From contig JAJTBD010000001.1 in assembly GCA_021287075.1 (NCBI GenBank), positions 62,001 through 126,000 on the forward strand: a DNA stretch of 64,000 nucleotides, in the 5' to 3' direction. How positions within the stretch are numbered: position 1 is the first letter of the stretch; each line of letters begins with the position of its first letter. Position numbers and translations under genes: made by a program. The notes under the pieces were generated by a model. It saw only the letters and a program-made list of their open reading frames with translations, searched no databases and was not told the DNA's origin. The stretch comes from Micrococcales bacterium. Lineage in GTDB: Bacteria; Actinomycetota; Actinomycetes; Actinomycetales; Dermatophilaceae. This document shows positions 1 to 11,569 of this stretch, in pieces.

Positions 1-1733
1 CCCTGTCCGCCCGGCTCGATGTCGAGGTCGACCGCGGCGGCAAGACCTATGGCATGAGCTTCCGCCGGGGCGAGCCAGGCTTCTTCAAGGACGGCCCGGA
101 GGGGCCCTCGCCGGACAGCGAGTTCACCCCCTTCGAGAAGGGCAGCGAGCTCGAGATCGTCGGCAAGGCCAAGCGCGGGGCCACCGGCACCCGCGTGCGC
201 TACTGGGCCGACCCGCAGATCTTCCTCAAGGACGCCGGCTTCGACGACGAGTCCCTGCGCCAGCGCGCCCGCCAGACCTCCTTCCTGATCCCCGGGCTGA
301 CGCTCGTGATCCGCGACGAGCGCGGACTGCCGGGCACGCCGGGGGAGACCGGGCCGCACGAGGAGACCTTCCTGCACGACGGCGGGATCTCCGAGTTCGT
401 CGAGTACCTCGCGCCGGACCCGCACGTCAGCGATGTGTGGCGGCTCCAGGGCAGCGGCACCTTCACCGAGACCGTCCCGGTGCTGGACTCCAAGGGGCAT
501 ATGACGCCCAAGGAGGTCGAGCGCGAGTGCGGCGTCGACATCGCCCTGCGCTGGGGCACGGGCTATGAGACGCGGGTCAAGACCTTCGTCAACATCATCG
601 CCACCCCCAAGGGCGGCACCCACCTCGCCGGCTTCGAGCAGTCGCTGCTCAAGGTCTTCCGCAAGCAGCTCGAGCTCAACGCCCGCCGGCTCAAGGTCGG
701 CGGCGACAAGCCCGAGAAGGACGACGTGCTGGCCGGCCTGACCGCGGTCGTCACGGTGCGCCTGGCCGAGCCCCAGTTCGAGGGCCAGACCAAGGAGGTG
801 CTCGGCACCAGCGCCGTGCGGGCCATCGTGGCCCGCGTGGTCGAGCGCGAGCTCACCGCCCGGCTGACCGCGACCAAGCGCCACGAGAAGGCTCAGGCCG
901 GCCTCGTGCTCGAGAAGGTCGTCGCCGAGATGAAGACGCGCATCAGCGCGCGCAAGCACAAGGAGACCCAGCGCGCCAAGAGCGCCCTGGAGTCCTCGTC
1001 GCTCCCGGCCAAGCTGGCCGACTGCCGCAGCCACGACGTCGCCCGCACCGAGCTGTTCATCGTCGAGGGCGACAGCGCCCTCGGCACCGCCAAGCTGGCC
1101 CGCAGCTCCGACTACCAGGCGCTGCTGCCGATCCGCGGCAAGATCCTCAACGTCCAGAAGGCCTCGATCGGCGACATGCTCAAGAACGCCGAGTGCGCCG
1201 CGATCCTCCAGGTCATCGGCGCCGGCTCCGGGCGCACCTTCGATGTCGACGCGGCCCGCTACGGCAAGGTCATCATCATGACCGACGCCGATGTCGACGG
1301 CGCCCACATCCGCACGCTGCTGCTCACCCTCTTCTTCCGCTACATGCGCCCGCTCGTCGAGGCCGGCCGGGTGTATGCCGCCGTGCCCCCGCTGCACCGC
1401 ATCGAGGTGGTCAACCCCGGCGCCAAGAAGAACGAGCTGATCTACACCTACTCCGAGGCCGAGATGCGCAAGCAGGTGGCGGCCCTCAACAAGCGCGGCA
1501 AGAGCATCAAGCAGCCGATGCAGCGCTACAAGGGCCTCGGCGAAATGGACGCCGACCAGCTGGCCGAGACCACGATGGACCCGCGCCACCGCACCCTGCG
1601 CCGGGTCACCCTCGCCGACGCCGAGGCGGCGACGAGCGTCTTCGAGCTGCTGATGGGCAACGAGGTCGCCCCGCGGCGCGACTTCATCGTGCGCTCGGCC
1701 GACCACCTCGACAAGGAGCGCATCGACGCCTGA
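1..1733 (+). CDS. parE: DNA topoisomerase IV subunit B (ParE), 5' end missing
   Basis: This is the C-terminal part of the ATPase subunit of topoisomerase IV, which pairs with ParC to decatenate daughter chromosomes. The reading frame is open from base 3, so the N-terminal ATPase domain lies outside the window. The visible part has the transducer region, then a TOPRIM domain with EGDSALGTAK and TDADVDGAHIRTLLL supplying the acidic Mg2+ ligands, and the C-terminal RYKGLGEMDADQL / MDPRHRTLRRV block typical of type IIA B subunits. I prefer ParE to GyrB because a ParC-like A subunit is encoded 6.6 kb away and no gyrA, dnaA or recF is adjacent. A GyrB identity cannot be excluded without the genome. 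Confidence 0.9.
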   Translation, partial: LSARLDVEVDRGGKTYGMSFRRGEPGFFKDGPEGPSPDSEFTPFEKGSELEIVGKAKRGATGTRVRYWADPQIFLKDAGFDDESLRQRARQTSFLIPGLTLVIRDERGLPGTPGETGPHEETFLHDGGISEFVEYLAPDPHVSDVWRLQGSGTFTETVPVLDSKGHMTPKEVERECGVDIALRWGTGYETRVKTFVNIIATPKGGTHLAGFEQSLLKVFRKQLELNARRLKVGGDKPEKDDVLAGLTAVVTVRLAEPQFEGQTKEVLGTSAVRAIVARVVERELTARLTATKRHEKAQAGLVLEKVVAEMKTRISARKHKETQRAKSALESSSLPAKLADCRSHDVARTELFIVEGDSALGTAKLARSSDYQALLPIRGKILNVQKASIGDMLKNAECAAILQVIGAGSGRTFDVDAARYGKVIIMTDADVDGAHIRTLLLTLFFRYMRPLVEAGRVYAAVPPLHRIEVVNPGAKKNELIYTYSEAEMRKQVAALNKRGKSIKQPMQRYKGLGEMDADQLAETTMDPRHRTLRRVTLADAEAATSVFELLMGNEVAPRRDFIVRSADHLDKERIDA

Positions 1734-1881
1734 GGCCGCCCGGCGGCGCGGCGCAGACTGCCGGCGCAGGCGGCATACGGTCTCTATCGGGCCACAAGGC
1801 GCGGCTTGCCCTGTGACGAAGCGCACATTTGCGCCCCGCTGGCGGTAGCGTGCCTCCCAGCCATCTCACAAGGGAGGACAG

Positions 1882-3408
1882 ATGAGCCAGGACACCGCGC
1901 CCGCGGGGGAGCACCAGACCGAGCTCAAGCGGGTCATGGGGCCCGGACTGCTGCTGCTGTTCATCGTCGGGGACATCCTCGGCACGGGCGTATACGCACT
2001 GACCGGCAAGGTCGCCAAGGAGGTCGGTGGGGCGGCCTGGGCGCCGTTCATCGTCGCCTTCGTCATCGCGATGATGACGGCCCTGAGCTATCTGGAGCTG
2101 GTCACAAAATACCCCCAGGCCGCCGGCGCCGCGCTCTACACGCACAAGGCCTTCGGCATCCACTTCGTGACCTTCCTCGTGGCCTTCACGGTCATGTGCT
2201 CGGGCATCACCTCGGCCTCGACCGCATCGCGGGCATTCGCGTCCAACATGATGAAGGGCTTCGGGTGGGACACCGACAACACCAATCTCATCCTCATGCT
2301 GGCGCTCGGCTTCATGACCCTGGTCATGCTGATCAACCTGCGCGGCGTCGGTGAGTCGGTCAAGGCCAATATCGTCCTGACCCTGGTCGAGCTGTCCGGT
2401 CTGCTGCTGGTGATCATGGTCGGCTTCTTCGCCGTCTTCGCCGGCAAGACCGACTTCTCCCGCACGATGGTCTTCGACAGCCCGAGCGACAAGTCGGCCT
2501 TCCTGGCCGTCACGGCCGCGACCTCACTGGCCTTCTTCGCCATGGTCGGCTTCGAGGACAGCGTCAACATGGCCGAGGAGACCAAGGACCCGGTGCGGAT
2601 CTTCCCCAAGATGATGCTCACCGGCATCGGCATCACCGGCGTCATCTACATCCTGGTCGCGCTCTTCTCCGTGGCGATCGTCCCCGTGGGCGAGCTGGGC
2701 GAGTCCGAGACACCGCTGGTCAAGGTCGTCGAGACGGCCGCCCCCGGCATCCCCATCGAGAAGATCCTGCCCTTCATCTCGATGTTCGCCGTCGCCAACT
2801 CGGCCCTGATCAACATGCTGATGGCCTCGCGCCTGCTCTATGGCATGGCCAAGCAGGAGGTCCTGCCGCGGCCGCTGGCGCACGTGCACCACAAGACCCA
2901 GTCGCCCTATATCGCGGTCATCTTCACCACGCTGCTGGCCTATGGCCTGATCTTCTTCGTCTCCAAGGCCTCCTCCAAGGCGACCGAGACCCTGGGCGGC
3001 ACGACCTCCCTGCTGCTGCTCGCGGTCTTCACGATCGTCAACGTCGTGGTGCTCATCCTGCGCAAGGACGTGCGCGAGGAGCGGCACTTCGTCACCCCGA
3101 GCGCCGTGGCGATCATCGCCGCCCTGTGCTGCGCCTATCTCGTGCTGCCCTTCTCGGGCCGCGCGACCGAGCAGTACAAGGTCGCCGGCTGGCTGCTGGC
3201 CGTCGGTGTCGGCCTGTGGATCCTCAACTGGCTGGTCAACCGCATGTTCTTCGCCAAGCGCACCTACATGCGCGACCCGGAGGTGATGGGCCCGCTCGAG
3301 GCCGGCCACTCCGAGGACCTCGAGCGCGACTTCCACCGTCGGGACGGCGCCTATCGCCACGAGCCGGACTCCGCCGACGGCGGACGCTCCGGCCACCGCG
3401 ACACCTGA
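1882..3408 (+). CDS. APC-family amino acid permease
   Basis: This is a 508-residue integral membrane transporter of the amino acid-polyamine-organocation superfamily. About twelve hydrophobic segments run from residue 15 to about 465. The first has the family signature GDILGTGVYALTGK, and GFEDSVNMAEETKDP follows mid-protein, matching the cationic/neutral amino acid permease branch. The C-terminal tail of about 40 residues is hydrophilic and charged. An AGGGAGGA-like ribosome binding site sits just before the ATG. The gene stands alone, with topoisomerase upstream and a perfect hairpin terminator directly downstream, so it is probably a monocistronic unit. The substrate cannot be read from sequence. 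Confidence 0.85.
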   Translation: MSQDTAPAGEHQTELKRVMGPGLLLLFIVGDILGTGVYALTGKVAKEVGGAAWAPFIVAFVIAMMTALSYLELVTKYPQAAGAALYTHKAFGIHFVTFLVAFTVMCSGITSASTASRAFASNMMKGFGWDTDNTNLILMLALGFMTLVMLINLRGVGESVKANIVLTLVELSGLLLVIMVGFFAVFAGKTDFSRTMVFDSPSDKSAFLAVTAATSLAFFAMVGFEDSVNMAEETKDPVRIFPKMMLTGIGITGVIYILVALFSVAIVPVGELGESETPLVKVVETAAPGIPIEKILPFISMFAVANSALINMLMASRLLYGMAKQEVLPRPLAHVHHKTQSPYIAVIFTTLLAYGLIFFVSKASSKATETLGGTTSLLLLAVFTIVNVVVLILRKDVREERHFVTPSAVAIIAALCCAYLVLPFSGRATEQYKVAGWLLAVGVGLWILNWLVNRMFFAKRTYMRDPEVMGPLEAGHSEDLERDFHRRDGAYRHEPDSADGGRSGHRDT

Positions 3409-3418
3409 GTCCGCGATC

Positions 3419-3470
3419 GGTATGCCGTGGGGCCGGTGACGAGCGATCGTCACCGGCCCCACGGCATACC
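3419..3470. terminator. Perfect 24-bp hairpin containing an inverted GTATGCC pair
   Basis: The arms 3419-3442 and 3447-3470 are perfectly complementary around a GCGA loop. The hairpin lies 10 bp after the stop of the APC permease and before the convergent lacI-type gene, so it can serve both strands. There is no T-run, as is usual for high-GC actinobacterial terminators. The outermost arms are copies of the dispersed GGTATGCCG motif. Confidence 0.85.
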
Positions 3471-3507
3471 CCGACGTCCTGGCCCTCCGGGGCGGTGCCC
3501 TTTTGCC

Positions 3508-3569
3508 GTTGACTCGTGACAACTCGCGTCTAAGAGTGCCTGTTTAGGCGTGAGTCGCCACAAGTCAAC
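3508..3569. repeat. Imperfect 26-bp inverted repeat with 10-nt loop
   Basis: The arms 3508-3533 and 3544-3569 match at 21 of 26 positions, and the five differences are transitions that leave G-U pairs on one strand or the other. It lies between convergent genes behind the stronger hairpin at 3419. It could be a second terminator acting on the lacI side, or a folded RNA or small mobile remnant. I see no transposase or target duplication. Confidence 0.5.
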
Positions 3570-3614
3570 GTGGGTGGAGCCGGCAGCGGCCGGCAGAGTT
3601 GAGCGGGCGGGCCG

Positions 3615-4622
3615 TCAGTCGGGCGCGGGGCCGGTGCTGTCCCGCACGACCAGCTCGGTGGGCACGACGACATCGGCGGGCGGCTGCTCGCCGTCCTCGA
3701 GCAGGCTCATCAGCAGCTCGCCGGCGGCGCGCCCCTGGGCCTCGATGTCCTGGCGCACGGTGCTCAGCCCCATGACCGCGGCCATGTAGTGGTCGTCGAT
3801 GCCGATGATCGACAGGTCGCGGGGGACGGCGATGCCACGGCGTCGGGCGCCGGCCATCAGGCCGATGGCGATCTCGTCCGACGCGGCGACCAGGGCGGTC
3901 GGCCGGTTGTGGGACTGGAGGATCGGGTCGATCTGCGCGATGGCGCCGTCGGCGGTCCAGTCCGAGGGGAGGATCCACTCCTCGGGGACGGGCAGGTCGT
4001 TGGCGGCCATGACCTCGCGGAAGGCCTGGAGGCGGGCCCGGGGCGTCGCGCCGTGCGCAGCCTTCTCGGGGACCGCGCCGACATAGGCGATGCGGCGGTG
4101 GCCGAGGGAGATGAGGTGGTCGACGGCCTTGGCGGCCGCGGCCATGTCGTCGATGTGCACACACGGCCAGTCATCGACCCGGTCGCCGACGGTGACGACG
4201 GGCAGGTCCAGCCGCACCAGCAGCTCCTGCTCGCTCGGCTCCATCGGGATGTTGAGGGCCACGACGCCGTCCACGCGCTTCCACAGCATCGACTGGGTGA
4301 GCAGCCGGCGGTGGTCGAAGGAGTCGTCCTCGAGGTCGAAGAGGAGGACGTGGTGGCCGTGGTCACGCAGCGTCTTCTCGACGCCGGAGATGAGGGTGGC
4401 AAAGAACCACCGGGAGAGGAAGGGCGTCACCACCCCCACCACGCGCGTGCGGCCGGAGGCCAGCGACGCGGCGGTGGGGGAGGCGACGTAGTTGAGCTCC
4501 TCGGCCACCTGGAGCACCCGTTCGCGGGTGCGTGGGTTGACCTTGTCGAGTCCCCGAAGCGCGCGGGAGACCGTGGCCTCGGAGACCCCGGCCACCCGCG
4601 CAACGTCGGAGATGGTGCTCAT
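3615..4622 (-). CDS. LacI-family transcriptional regulator
   Basis: This 335-residue repressor has an N-terminal LacI HTH and hinge (ISDVARVAGVSEATVSRALRG, about residues 3-24, hinge to about 60) followed by a periplasmic-binding-protein-like sugar sensor domain ending with conserved ASDEIAIGLM and SIIGIDDH segments. It is the last gene of the minus-strand cluster, starting 9 bp after the MalG-type permease, so it is co-transcribed with the transporter. The likely operator is the palindrome at 8173-8186 in front of the binding-protein gene, which would make the cluster autoregulated. The effector is probably a sugar or oligosaccharide carried by this ABC system. Confidence 0.9.
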   Translation of the reverse strand: MSTISDVARVAGVSEATVSRALRGLDKVNPRTRERVLQVAEELNYVASPTAASLASGRTRVVGVVTPFLSRWFFATLISGVEKTLRDHGHHVLLFDLEDDSFDHRRLLTQSMLWKRVDGVVALNIPMEPSEQELLVRLDLPVVTVGDRVDDWPCVHIDDMAAAAKAVDHLISLGHRRIAYVGAVPEKAAHGATPRARLQAFREVMAANDLPVPEEWILPSDWTADGAIAQIDPILQSHNRPTALVAASDEIAIGLMAGARRRGIAVPRDLSIIGIDDHYMAAVMGLSTVRQDIEAQGRAAGELLMSLLEDGEQPPADVVVPTELVVRDSTGPAPD

Positions 4623-4631
4623 GACGGTGGA

Positions 4632-5615
4632 TCAGCCCTTCGTGCCGCCGGCCAGCAGGCCGCGGACGAAGTAGCGCTGGAGGCTGAGGAACACCGCGAC
4701 CGGCAGGGCGATCGAGATGAAGGCCGCAGCCGACAGGAGGTACCAGCGGTTGCCGAGCGTGCCCGAGATCGTGTTGAGGATCATGGTCAGCGGGGCCTTC
4801 TCAGGCGAGCCGCCGAGCATGGTCATCGCGACCAGCAGGTCGTTCCACACCCACAGGAACTGGAAGATGCCGAAGGACGCCAGCGCCGGGGCGATGAGCG
4901 GCAGCAGCACCTGGAAGAAGATCCGCACGTGGCCCGCGCCGTCGACCCTGGCGGCCTCGAGCAGGGATGCGGGGATCTCCTTCATGAAGTTGTGCAGCAG
5001 GTAGACCGCCAGCGGCAGCGCGAACGCGCTGTGCGCCAGCCAGAGCGACCAGTAGTTGCCACCGGGCCAGGACTTCACGCCCATGTTCTGGAACATGGTG
5101 ACCAGCGGCAGCAGCGCGATCTGGAGCGGCACGATCTGAAGAGCGAAGACCGCCACGAAGAGCGAGCTGCGGAACGGGAAGTCGATCCAGGCGAAGGCGT
5201 ATGCCGCCAGCGCCGCCAGCAGCAGCGGCAGCAGCACCGCGGGGATCACGATGACAAAGCTGTTGACGAAGAAGTCCGCCAGCGGCGGCTGGCCCTCGGC
5301 ACCCTGGAGCACCTGCTTGTAGTTGTCGAGGGTGAAGGGGCTGGCGAAGGACTTCCACCAACCGCTGGTCTGGATGTCCTCCTGCTTGCGGAAGGAGGTG
5401 ACGAACAGACCGAAGGTCGGTGTGGTCCAGGCCAGCGCCATGAAGATCGCGAAGATCGAGGCCCACGGCGAGGTGACCGCACGGGCGGCGTTGCCCGCGG
5501 CGGACTTGGTCTTGCGCTTGGGACGGCCCGTCTGGAGATCGGCGTCGCCGCCGGCCTCGGCGACGGCCTTGTCGGCAACGTCCTCGGGAAGGGGAGCAGG
5601 GGTCGCGGAGCTCAT
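4632..5615 (-). CDS. Sugar ABC transporter permease (MalG type)
   Basis: This 327-residue inner-membrane subunit of a CUT1 carbohydrate importer has about 30 charged cytoplasmic N-terminal residues, then six predicted membrane spans. The cytoplasmic EAA loop EAARVDGAGHVRIFFQVLLP docks the ATPase. The C-terminus resembles MalG (QRYFVRGLLAGGTKG). Its ATG overlaps the TAA stop of the upstream permease (TAATG), so translation is probably coupled. No ATP-binding protein is encoded in the cluster, so a shared MsiK-type ATPase encoded elsewhere is expected, as known for many actinobacterial sugar importers. Confidence 0.9.
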   Translation of the reverse strand: MSSATPAPLPEDVADKAVAEAGGDADLQTGRPKRKTKSAAGNAARAVTSPWASIFAIFMALAWTTPTFGLFVTSFRKQEDIQTSGWWKSFASPFTLDNYKQVLQGAEGQPPLADFFVNSFVIVIPAVLLPLLLAALAAYAFAWIDFPFRSSLFVAVFALQIVPLQIALLPLVTMFQNMGVKSWPGGNYWSLWLAHSAFALPLAVYLLHNFMKEIPASLLEAARVDGAGHVRIFFQVLLPLIAPALASFGIFQFLWVWNDLLVAMTMLGGSPEKAPLTMILNTISGTLGNRWYLLSAAAFISIALPVAVFLSLQRYFVRGLLAGGTKG

Positions 5616-6640
5616 TAGGCGTCCTTCCGCATCTGGATGACGTTGAAGATGATGATCGGCATCACGAGCAGGAAGATCACGATGGCGATCGCGGCGCCCA
5701 GACCCGGCTGCTGGGTGACGAACGAGCGGTTGTAGAACTCGTTGGCCAGCACGGAGTCACCGAGCTTGCCACCGCTGCTGGCCTGGACGATGTCGAAGGC
5801 CTTGAGGGTGGCGATGGCGATGGTCGTCAGCACGACGATGACCGAGCTGCGGATGCTCGGGAGCGTCACGTAGCGGAACATCTGGAAGCCCTTGACGCCG
5901 TCCATGTTGGCGGCCTCGAGGATCTCGTCGGGGATCGCCTTGATGGCCGCGGACAGCACGGTCATGGCGAAGCCGGCCTGGATCCAGATCATGATCGCGA
6001 TCATCGCGAAGGTGTTGCCTGGTGCGTTGCCGAGGAAGTCGACGGGGGCCACCCCGATCTTGTCGAGGAAGGCGTTGATCAGACCGACCTGGTCGGCACC
6101 GGGGTCACCGATGAAGTAGTAGACGAACTTCCAGATCAGGGTCGCACCCACCATGGAGATGGCCATGGGCAGGAAGATCAGGGCCTTGGCGACGGCCTCG
6201 CCCTTGGCGCGGTCGATCAGGATCGCATAGAGCAGGCCGATGGCGGTGGCGATGAGCGGGACGAGGATGACCCACATCGCGGTGTTGAACAGGACCTGCT
6301 TCAGACCGGGCGTGGTCCACACGGCCTGGAAGTTGTCGAAGCCGACGTACTTGCCACGGGTCCGGGCGGTGCCGAAGTTGAGGTCGAAGAACTTGCCGGA
6401 GTAGAAGGCCCGGCGGATGGTCAGGATGGCCGGGTAGATCAGGCCGATGCCGATGAAGAGCAGGGTCGGGCCCACGAATGCCGCGGCTTGGACCTTCTCG
6501 CCGGACTGGCCCTTGAAGAGCGAGGCGATCAGCAGAATGCCCATGAAGACGGCCGCGAACACCGCGACGCCCAGCAGCATGACACCGATCTTGCCCATGT
6601 TGCCGCTGCCTGCGGCAGCGACGACGAGGGTTGTGTGCAT
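5615..6640 (-). CDS. Sugar ABC transporter permease (MalF type)
   Basis: This is the partner membrane subunit of the CUT1 importer, about 341 residues. I chose the ATG at 6640 because a GGAGGTGA ribosome binding site lies directly before it; an in-frame GTG 54 bp upstream has none. Two extra N-terminal hydrophobic segments precede the six-helix core. The EAA motif reads EAANMDGVKGFQMFRYVTLP near residue 250. It follows the solute-binding protein gene after a hairpin and runs directly into the MalG-type gene. Confidence 0.88.
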   Translation of the reverse strand: MHTTLVVAAAGSGNMGKIGVMLLGVAVFAAVFMGILLIASLFKGQSGEKVQAAAFVGPTLLFIGIGLIYPAILTIRRAFYSGKFFDLNFGTARTRGKYVGFDNFQAVWTTPGLKQVLFNTAMWVILVPLIATAIGLLYAILIDRAKGEAVAKALIFLPMAISMVGATLIWKFVYYFIGDPGADQVGLINAFLDKIGVAPVDFLGNAPGNTFAMIAIMIWIQAGFAMTVLSAAIKAIPDEILEAANMDGVKGFQMFRYVTLPSIRSSVIVVLTTIAIATLKAFDIVQASSGGKLGDSVLANEFYNRSFVTQQPGLGAAIAIVIFLLVMPIIIFNVIQMRKDA

Positions 6641-6663
6641 GTCACCTCCAGGTGAGGACAACG

Positions 6664-6695
6664 GTGGGCGGGGCGGGGGTGCCGCCCCGCCCACC
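6664..6695 (-). terminator. Intercistronic GC hairpin after the binding-protein gene
   Basis: A perfect 14-bp stem (arms 6664-6677 and 6682-6695) sits between the binding-protein gene and the first permease gene. Such hairpins in malE-malF type operons commonly cause partial termination or stabilise the upstream mRNA, giving more binding protein than permease. That role is inferred by analogy. Confidence 0.65.
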
Positions 6696-6717
6696 GGGGG
6701 TTAGATCTGACCGGAGG

Positions 6718-8100
6718 TCAGCTGGTCGACCAGGACTGCTCGATGTTGTCGAGGGTCTTCTGGTCGTCCTGACCCTTGATCCAGTTGGTCATCTCGGTCC
6801 AGAAGGTGCCGGCGCCGACGGCGCTGGGCATCATGTCGGAGCCGTCGAAGCGGAACACGGTCGCCTTGTCCTGGAAGATCTTGGCGGACTGCTGGTCGAT
6901 CGGGGAGACCAGGTTGGCGGGGTCGAGACCCTTGTTGGCCGACACCCAGCCGCCGTTGGTCGTGGCCTTGGCCTTGGCGTTGGCCCAGTCGGGGGAGGCC
7001 AGGTAGGTCTGGAAGGCCTTGACCTCGGGGGCGTCACGGAAGGTGGCCACGAACTCGCCACCGCCGAGGACCGGCTTGCTGGTGGTGTCCTTGGCCGGCA
7101 GGTAGAAGGCCCACACGTCGCCGTCCTCGGCGACCTTGGTGCCGGTCGGCCAGTTGGCGGCGTAGAACGAGGCCTGGCGGTGCATGTAGCACTTGTTCTT
7201 GAGGATCGGCTGGCCGCCGTCCTGGAAGGTGGTCGTGGCGATGGAGGCCACGTCGCCGAAGCCGCCGTTGACGTACTTGGCGTTCTTGAGGATCTTGGAG
7301 ACGCTGCCGAGGGCCTCGACGACCTTGGGGTCGTTGAACTTCATGTCCTTGTGCGCGACCCACTGGTCGTAGGCGTCGGGGCCAGCGGTGCGCAGCATCG
7401 CGTCCTCGAGCCAGTCGGTGCCGGGCCAGCCGGTGGCGGTGCCCGAGGAGAAGCCAGCGCACCACGGCTTGGCTGCCGGGTCGTCGGTGGCGATCTTGTC
7501 GGTGAGGGTCATCAGCTCGTCCCAGGTCTTGGGGACGGCGTAGCCCTTCTCCTTGAACTTCTTGGGGGAGTACCAGACATAGGACTTGACGTTGGCGCCG
7601 AGCGGCGCGGCGTAGAGCACGTCGTCGACCGAGCCGTACTTGCGCCAGTCCTCACCGAAGTACTTGTCGACCATGTCGCCGACGGACTTGGGGGCCTCGA
7701 TGGCCTTGCCGGTGTCGACCATGGTCTGGAGCAGACCAGGCTGCGGGATGAACGCGACGTCGGGCAGGTTGTCGGACTGCGCGCGCTGCGGGAGGTTCTT
7801 CTCGAACTCCTTGTCGCCTTCGTACTTGATGGTGACGCCGGTGCACTCCTCGAACGGCTTGTAGGAGGCCTTGTGGGGAGCGTCCTCAGGCGTGACGATC
7901 GAGGTGTAGATCGACACCGTCTTGCCCTGGAGCTCGGACTTCATGTCGCACCACTTGGAGTAGTCCTTGGTGTCCGACGCAGCGCTCTCACCAGAGCCCG
8001 AGCCGGAGTCGGAGCTGCCACCGCCGCAGGCCGCGGCGGTGAGGGACAGTGCTGCAATGCCGGCGAACGTCGCCAGCGAGCGCTTCTTCGGGTGGGCCAT
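6718..8100 (-). CDS. Sugar ABC transporter solute-binding lipoprotein
   Basis: This 460-residue extracytoplasmic receptor is the first gene of the transporter cluster. The N-terminus has KKRS, a hydrophobic stretch and a lipobox LTAAAC, with Cys25 as the predicted lipidated residue, followed by a Gly/Ser linker. The mature part is an extracellular solute-binding protein of the CUT1 class, Trp and Asp rich as expected for carbohydrate binding. Order on the minus strand is binding protein, MalF-type, MalG-type, LacI. The ligand is not determinable by eye. Confidence 0.9.
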   Translation of the reverse strand: MAHPKKRSLATFAGIAALSLTAAACGGGSSDSGSGSGESAASDTKDYSKWCDMKSELQGKTVSIYTSIVTPEDAPHKASYKPFEECTGVTIKYEGDKEFEKNLPQRAQSDNLPDVAFIPQPGLLQTMVDTGKAIEAPKSVGDMVDKYFGEDWRKYGSVDDVLYAAPLGANVKSYVWYSPKKFKEKGYAVPKTWDELMTLTDKIATDDPAAKPWCAGFSSGTATGWPGTDWLEDAMLRTAGPDAYDQWVAHKDMKFNDPKVVEALGSVSKILKNAKYVNGGFGDVASIATTTFQDGGQPILKNKCYMHRQASFYAANWPTGTKVAEDGDVWAFYLPAKDTTSKPVLGGGEFVATFRDAPEVKAFQTYLASPDWANAKAKATTNGGWVSANKGLDPANLVSPIDQQSAKIFQDKATVFRFDGSDMMPSAVGAGTFWTEMTNWIKGQDDQKTLDNIEQSWSTS

Positions 8101-8172
8101 GTGGCCGCCTCCATTTCAAGTACTGCCGAGGCGGCTTGTTGGCCTCGGCGGTGAGGGTGAACCGTCTACCAG

Positions 8173-8186
8173 TAAAAGCGCTTGCA
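8173..8186. promoter_or_regulatory. Putative LacI-family operator
   Basis: TAAAAGCGCTTGCA matches the common LacI/GalR operator TGCAAGCGCTTGCA at 12 of 14 positions, with a perfect AAGCGCTT core. It lies about 75 bp upstream of the binding-protein start codon. The adjacent cluster encodes a LacI-family protein, so autoregulation at this site is the simplest reading. Confidence 0.65.
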
Positions 8187-8322
8187 GAGCGTCACGGCAA
8201 GCAATTCGCCGTATCGGACAGTAACGATTGAGTAACCGGATCGCCGCTCGGGAACCCGTCCGGGCAGCACGCAGCAGGCCACGACCGGACCCGGTCGCGG
8301 GAGCACGCGGCATACCCGCAGG

Positions 8323-10779
<2,457 letters not shown>

Positions 10780-10872
10780 GCGGCGTCGACTCTCCTGCGG
10801 TGGGGACGGTTCAGCGTCCTATCTTCACCCCTCCTGCGTCTGCGGCGGCTCTCGACGCGCCGGGCACGGCGC

Positions 10873-11502
10873 TCAGCGGTCGCCCTCGCCCCCGGGCCAC
10901 GGCACGGCATACCGGCCGTCGTGGGCATAGTCCGACAGCGCCCGGCGGCCGCGGCGCAGCGAGGGGCTGCGCACCCGCTCGGCCTCGTGCCCGAGGGCGA
11001 TCACGCCGACGATCCGGCGCTCGCCGGGGATGTCGAATGCCGCGCGCACGGCATCGTGGGCCGGTCCGGGCACGCCGAAGAAGAGGCTGCCCAGGCCGGC
11101 GTCGGTGGCCCCGAGCAGCACGAGCAGGCTCGCCATGCTGGTGTCGACATCCCAGTAGGGCACCGGCCAGTCCTGCTCCTGGGCGGGGCGGCCGCCCTTG
11201 TCGGGCTCGGCGTAGCGCGAGTGGTAGGCCGCGGGGGAGGAGCAGCAGATGACCAGGACCGGCGCGGCGCGCACACCGGCCCGCCACGCGTCTGGGGGAC
11301 GGTCACCGGAAGCGCTGTCCCAGAAGGCATCCCGGTCCTCCTGCGTGCGCAGCACGATGAGGTCCCAGCCCTGCGAGAAGCCGGCACTGGGCGCGGAGGC
11401 GGCCAGCCCCAGCAGTCCCGTGAGGGTCTGCTCGTCGACGTCGCGGCCGGGGTCGAAGCGCCGGACCATGCGCCGGCGCCGGATGGCGCGGATGAGCTCC
11501 AT
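10873..11502 (-). CDS. Nitroreductase family flavoprotein
   Basis: This is a predicted FMN-dependent NAD(P)H oxidoreductase of about 209 residues. The N-terminus MELIRAIRRRRMVRRF is the usual nitroreductase FMN-phosphate binding start, and the mid-part GATDAGLGSLFFGVP and C-terminal GVIALGH fit the family. I chose the ATG at 11502 because a CAGACT -10-like element lies 8 nt before it, consistent with a leaderless transcript; a start 18 bp upstream is possible. The physiological substrate is unknown. Confidence 0.8.
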   Translation of the reverse strand: MELIRAIRRRRMVRRFDPGRDVDEQTLTGLLGLAASAPSAGFSQGWDLIVLRTQEDRDAFWDSASGDRPPDAWRAGVRAAPVLVICCSSPAAYHSRYAEPDKGGRPAQEQDWPVPYWDVDTSMASLLVLLGATDAGLGSLFFGVPGPAHDAVRAAFDIPGERRIVGVIALGHEAERVRSPSLRRGRRALSDYAHDGRYAVPWPGGEGDR

Positions 11503-11569
11503 GACGCAGCAGTCTGCCAAGTCACGCGACTAGCGCCGCGGCGAGCACGCGACATGACATTCTTGGGCC

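Noticed and set aside
3508..3569. Insertion-sequence terminal repeat
   Set aside because: No transposase, no target duplication and no second copy in the window.
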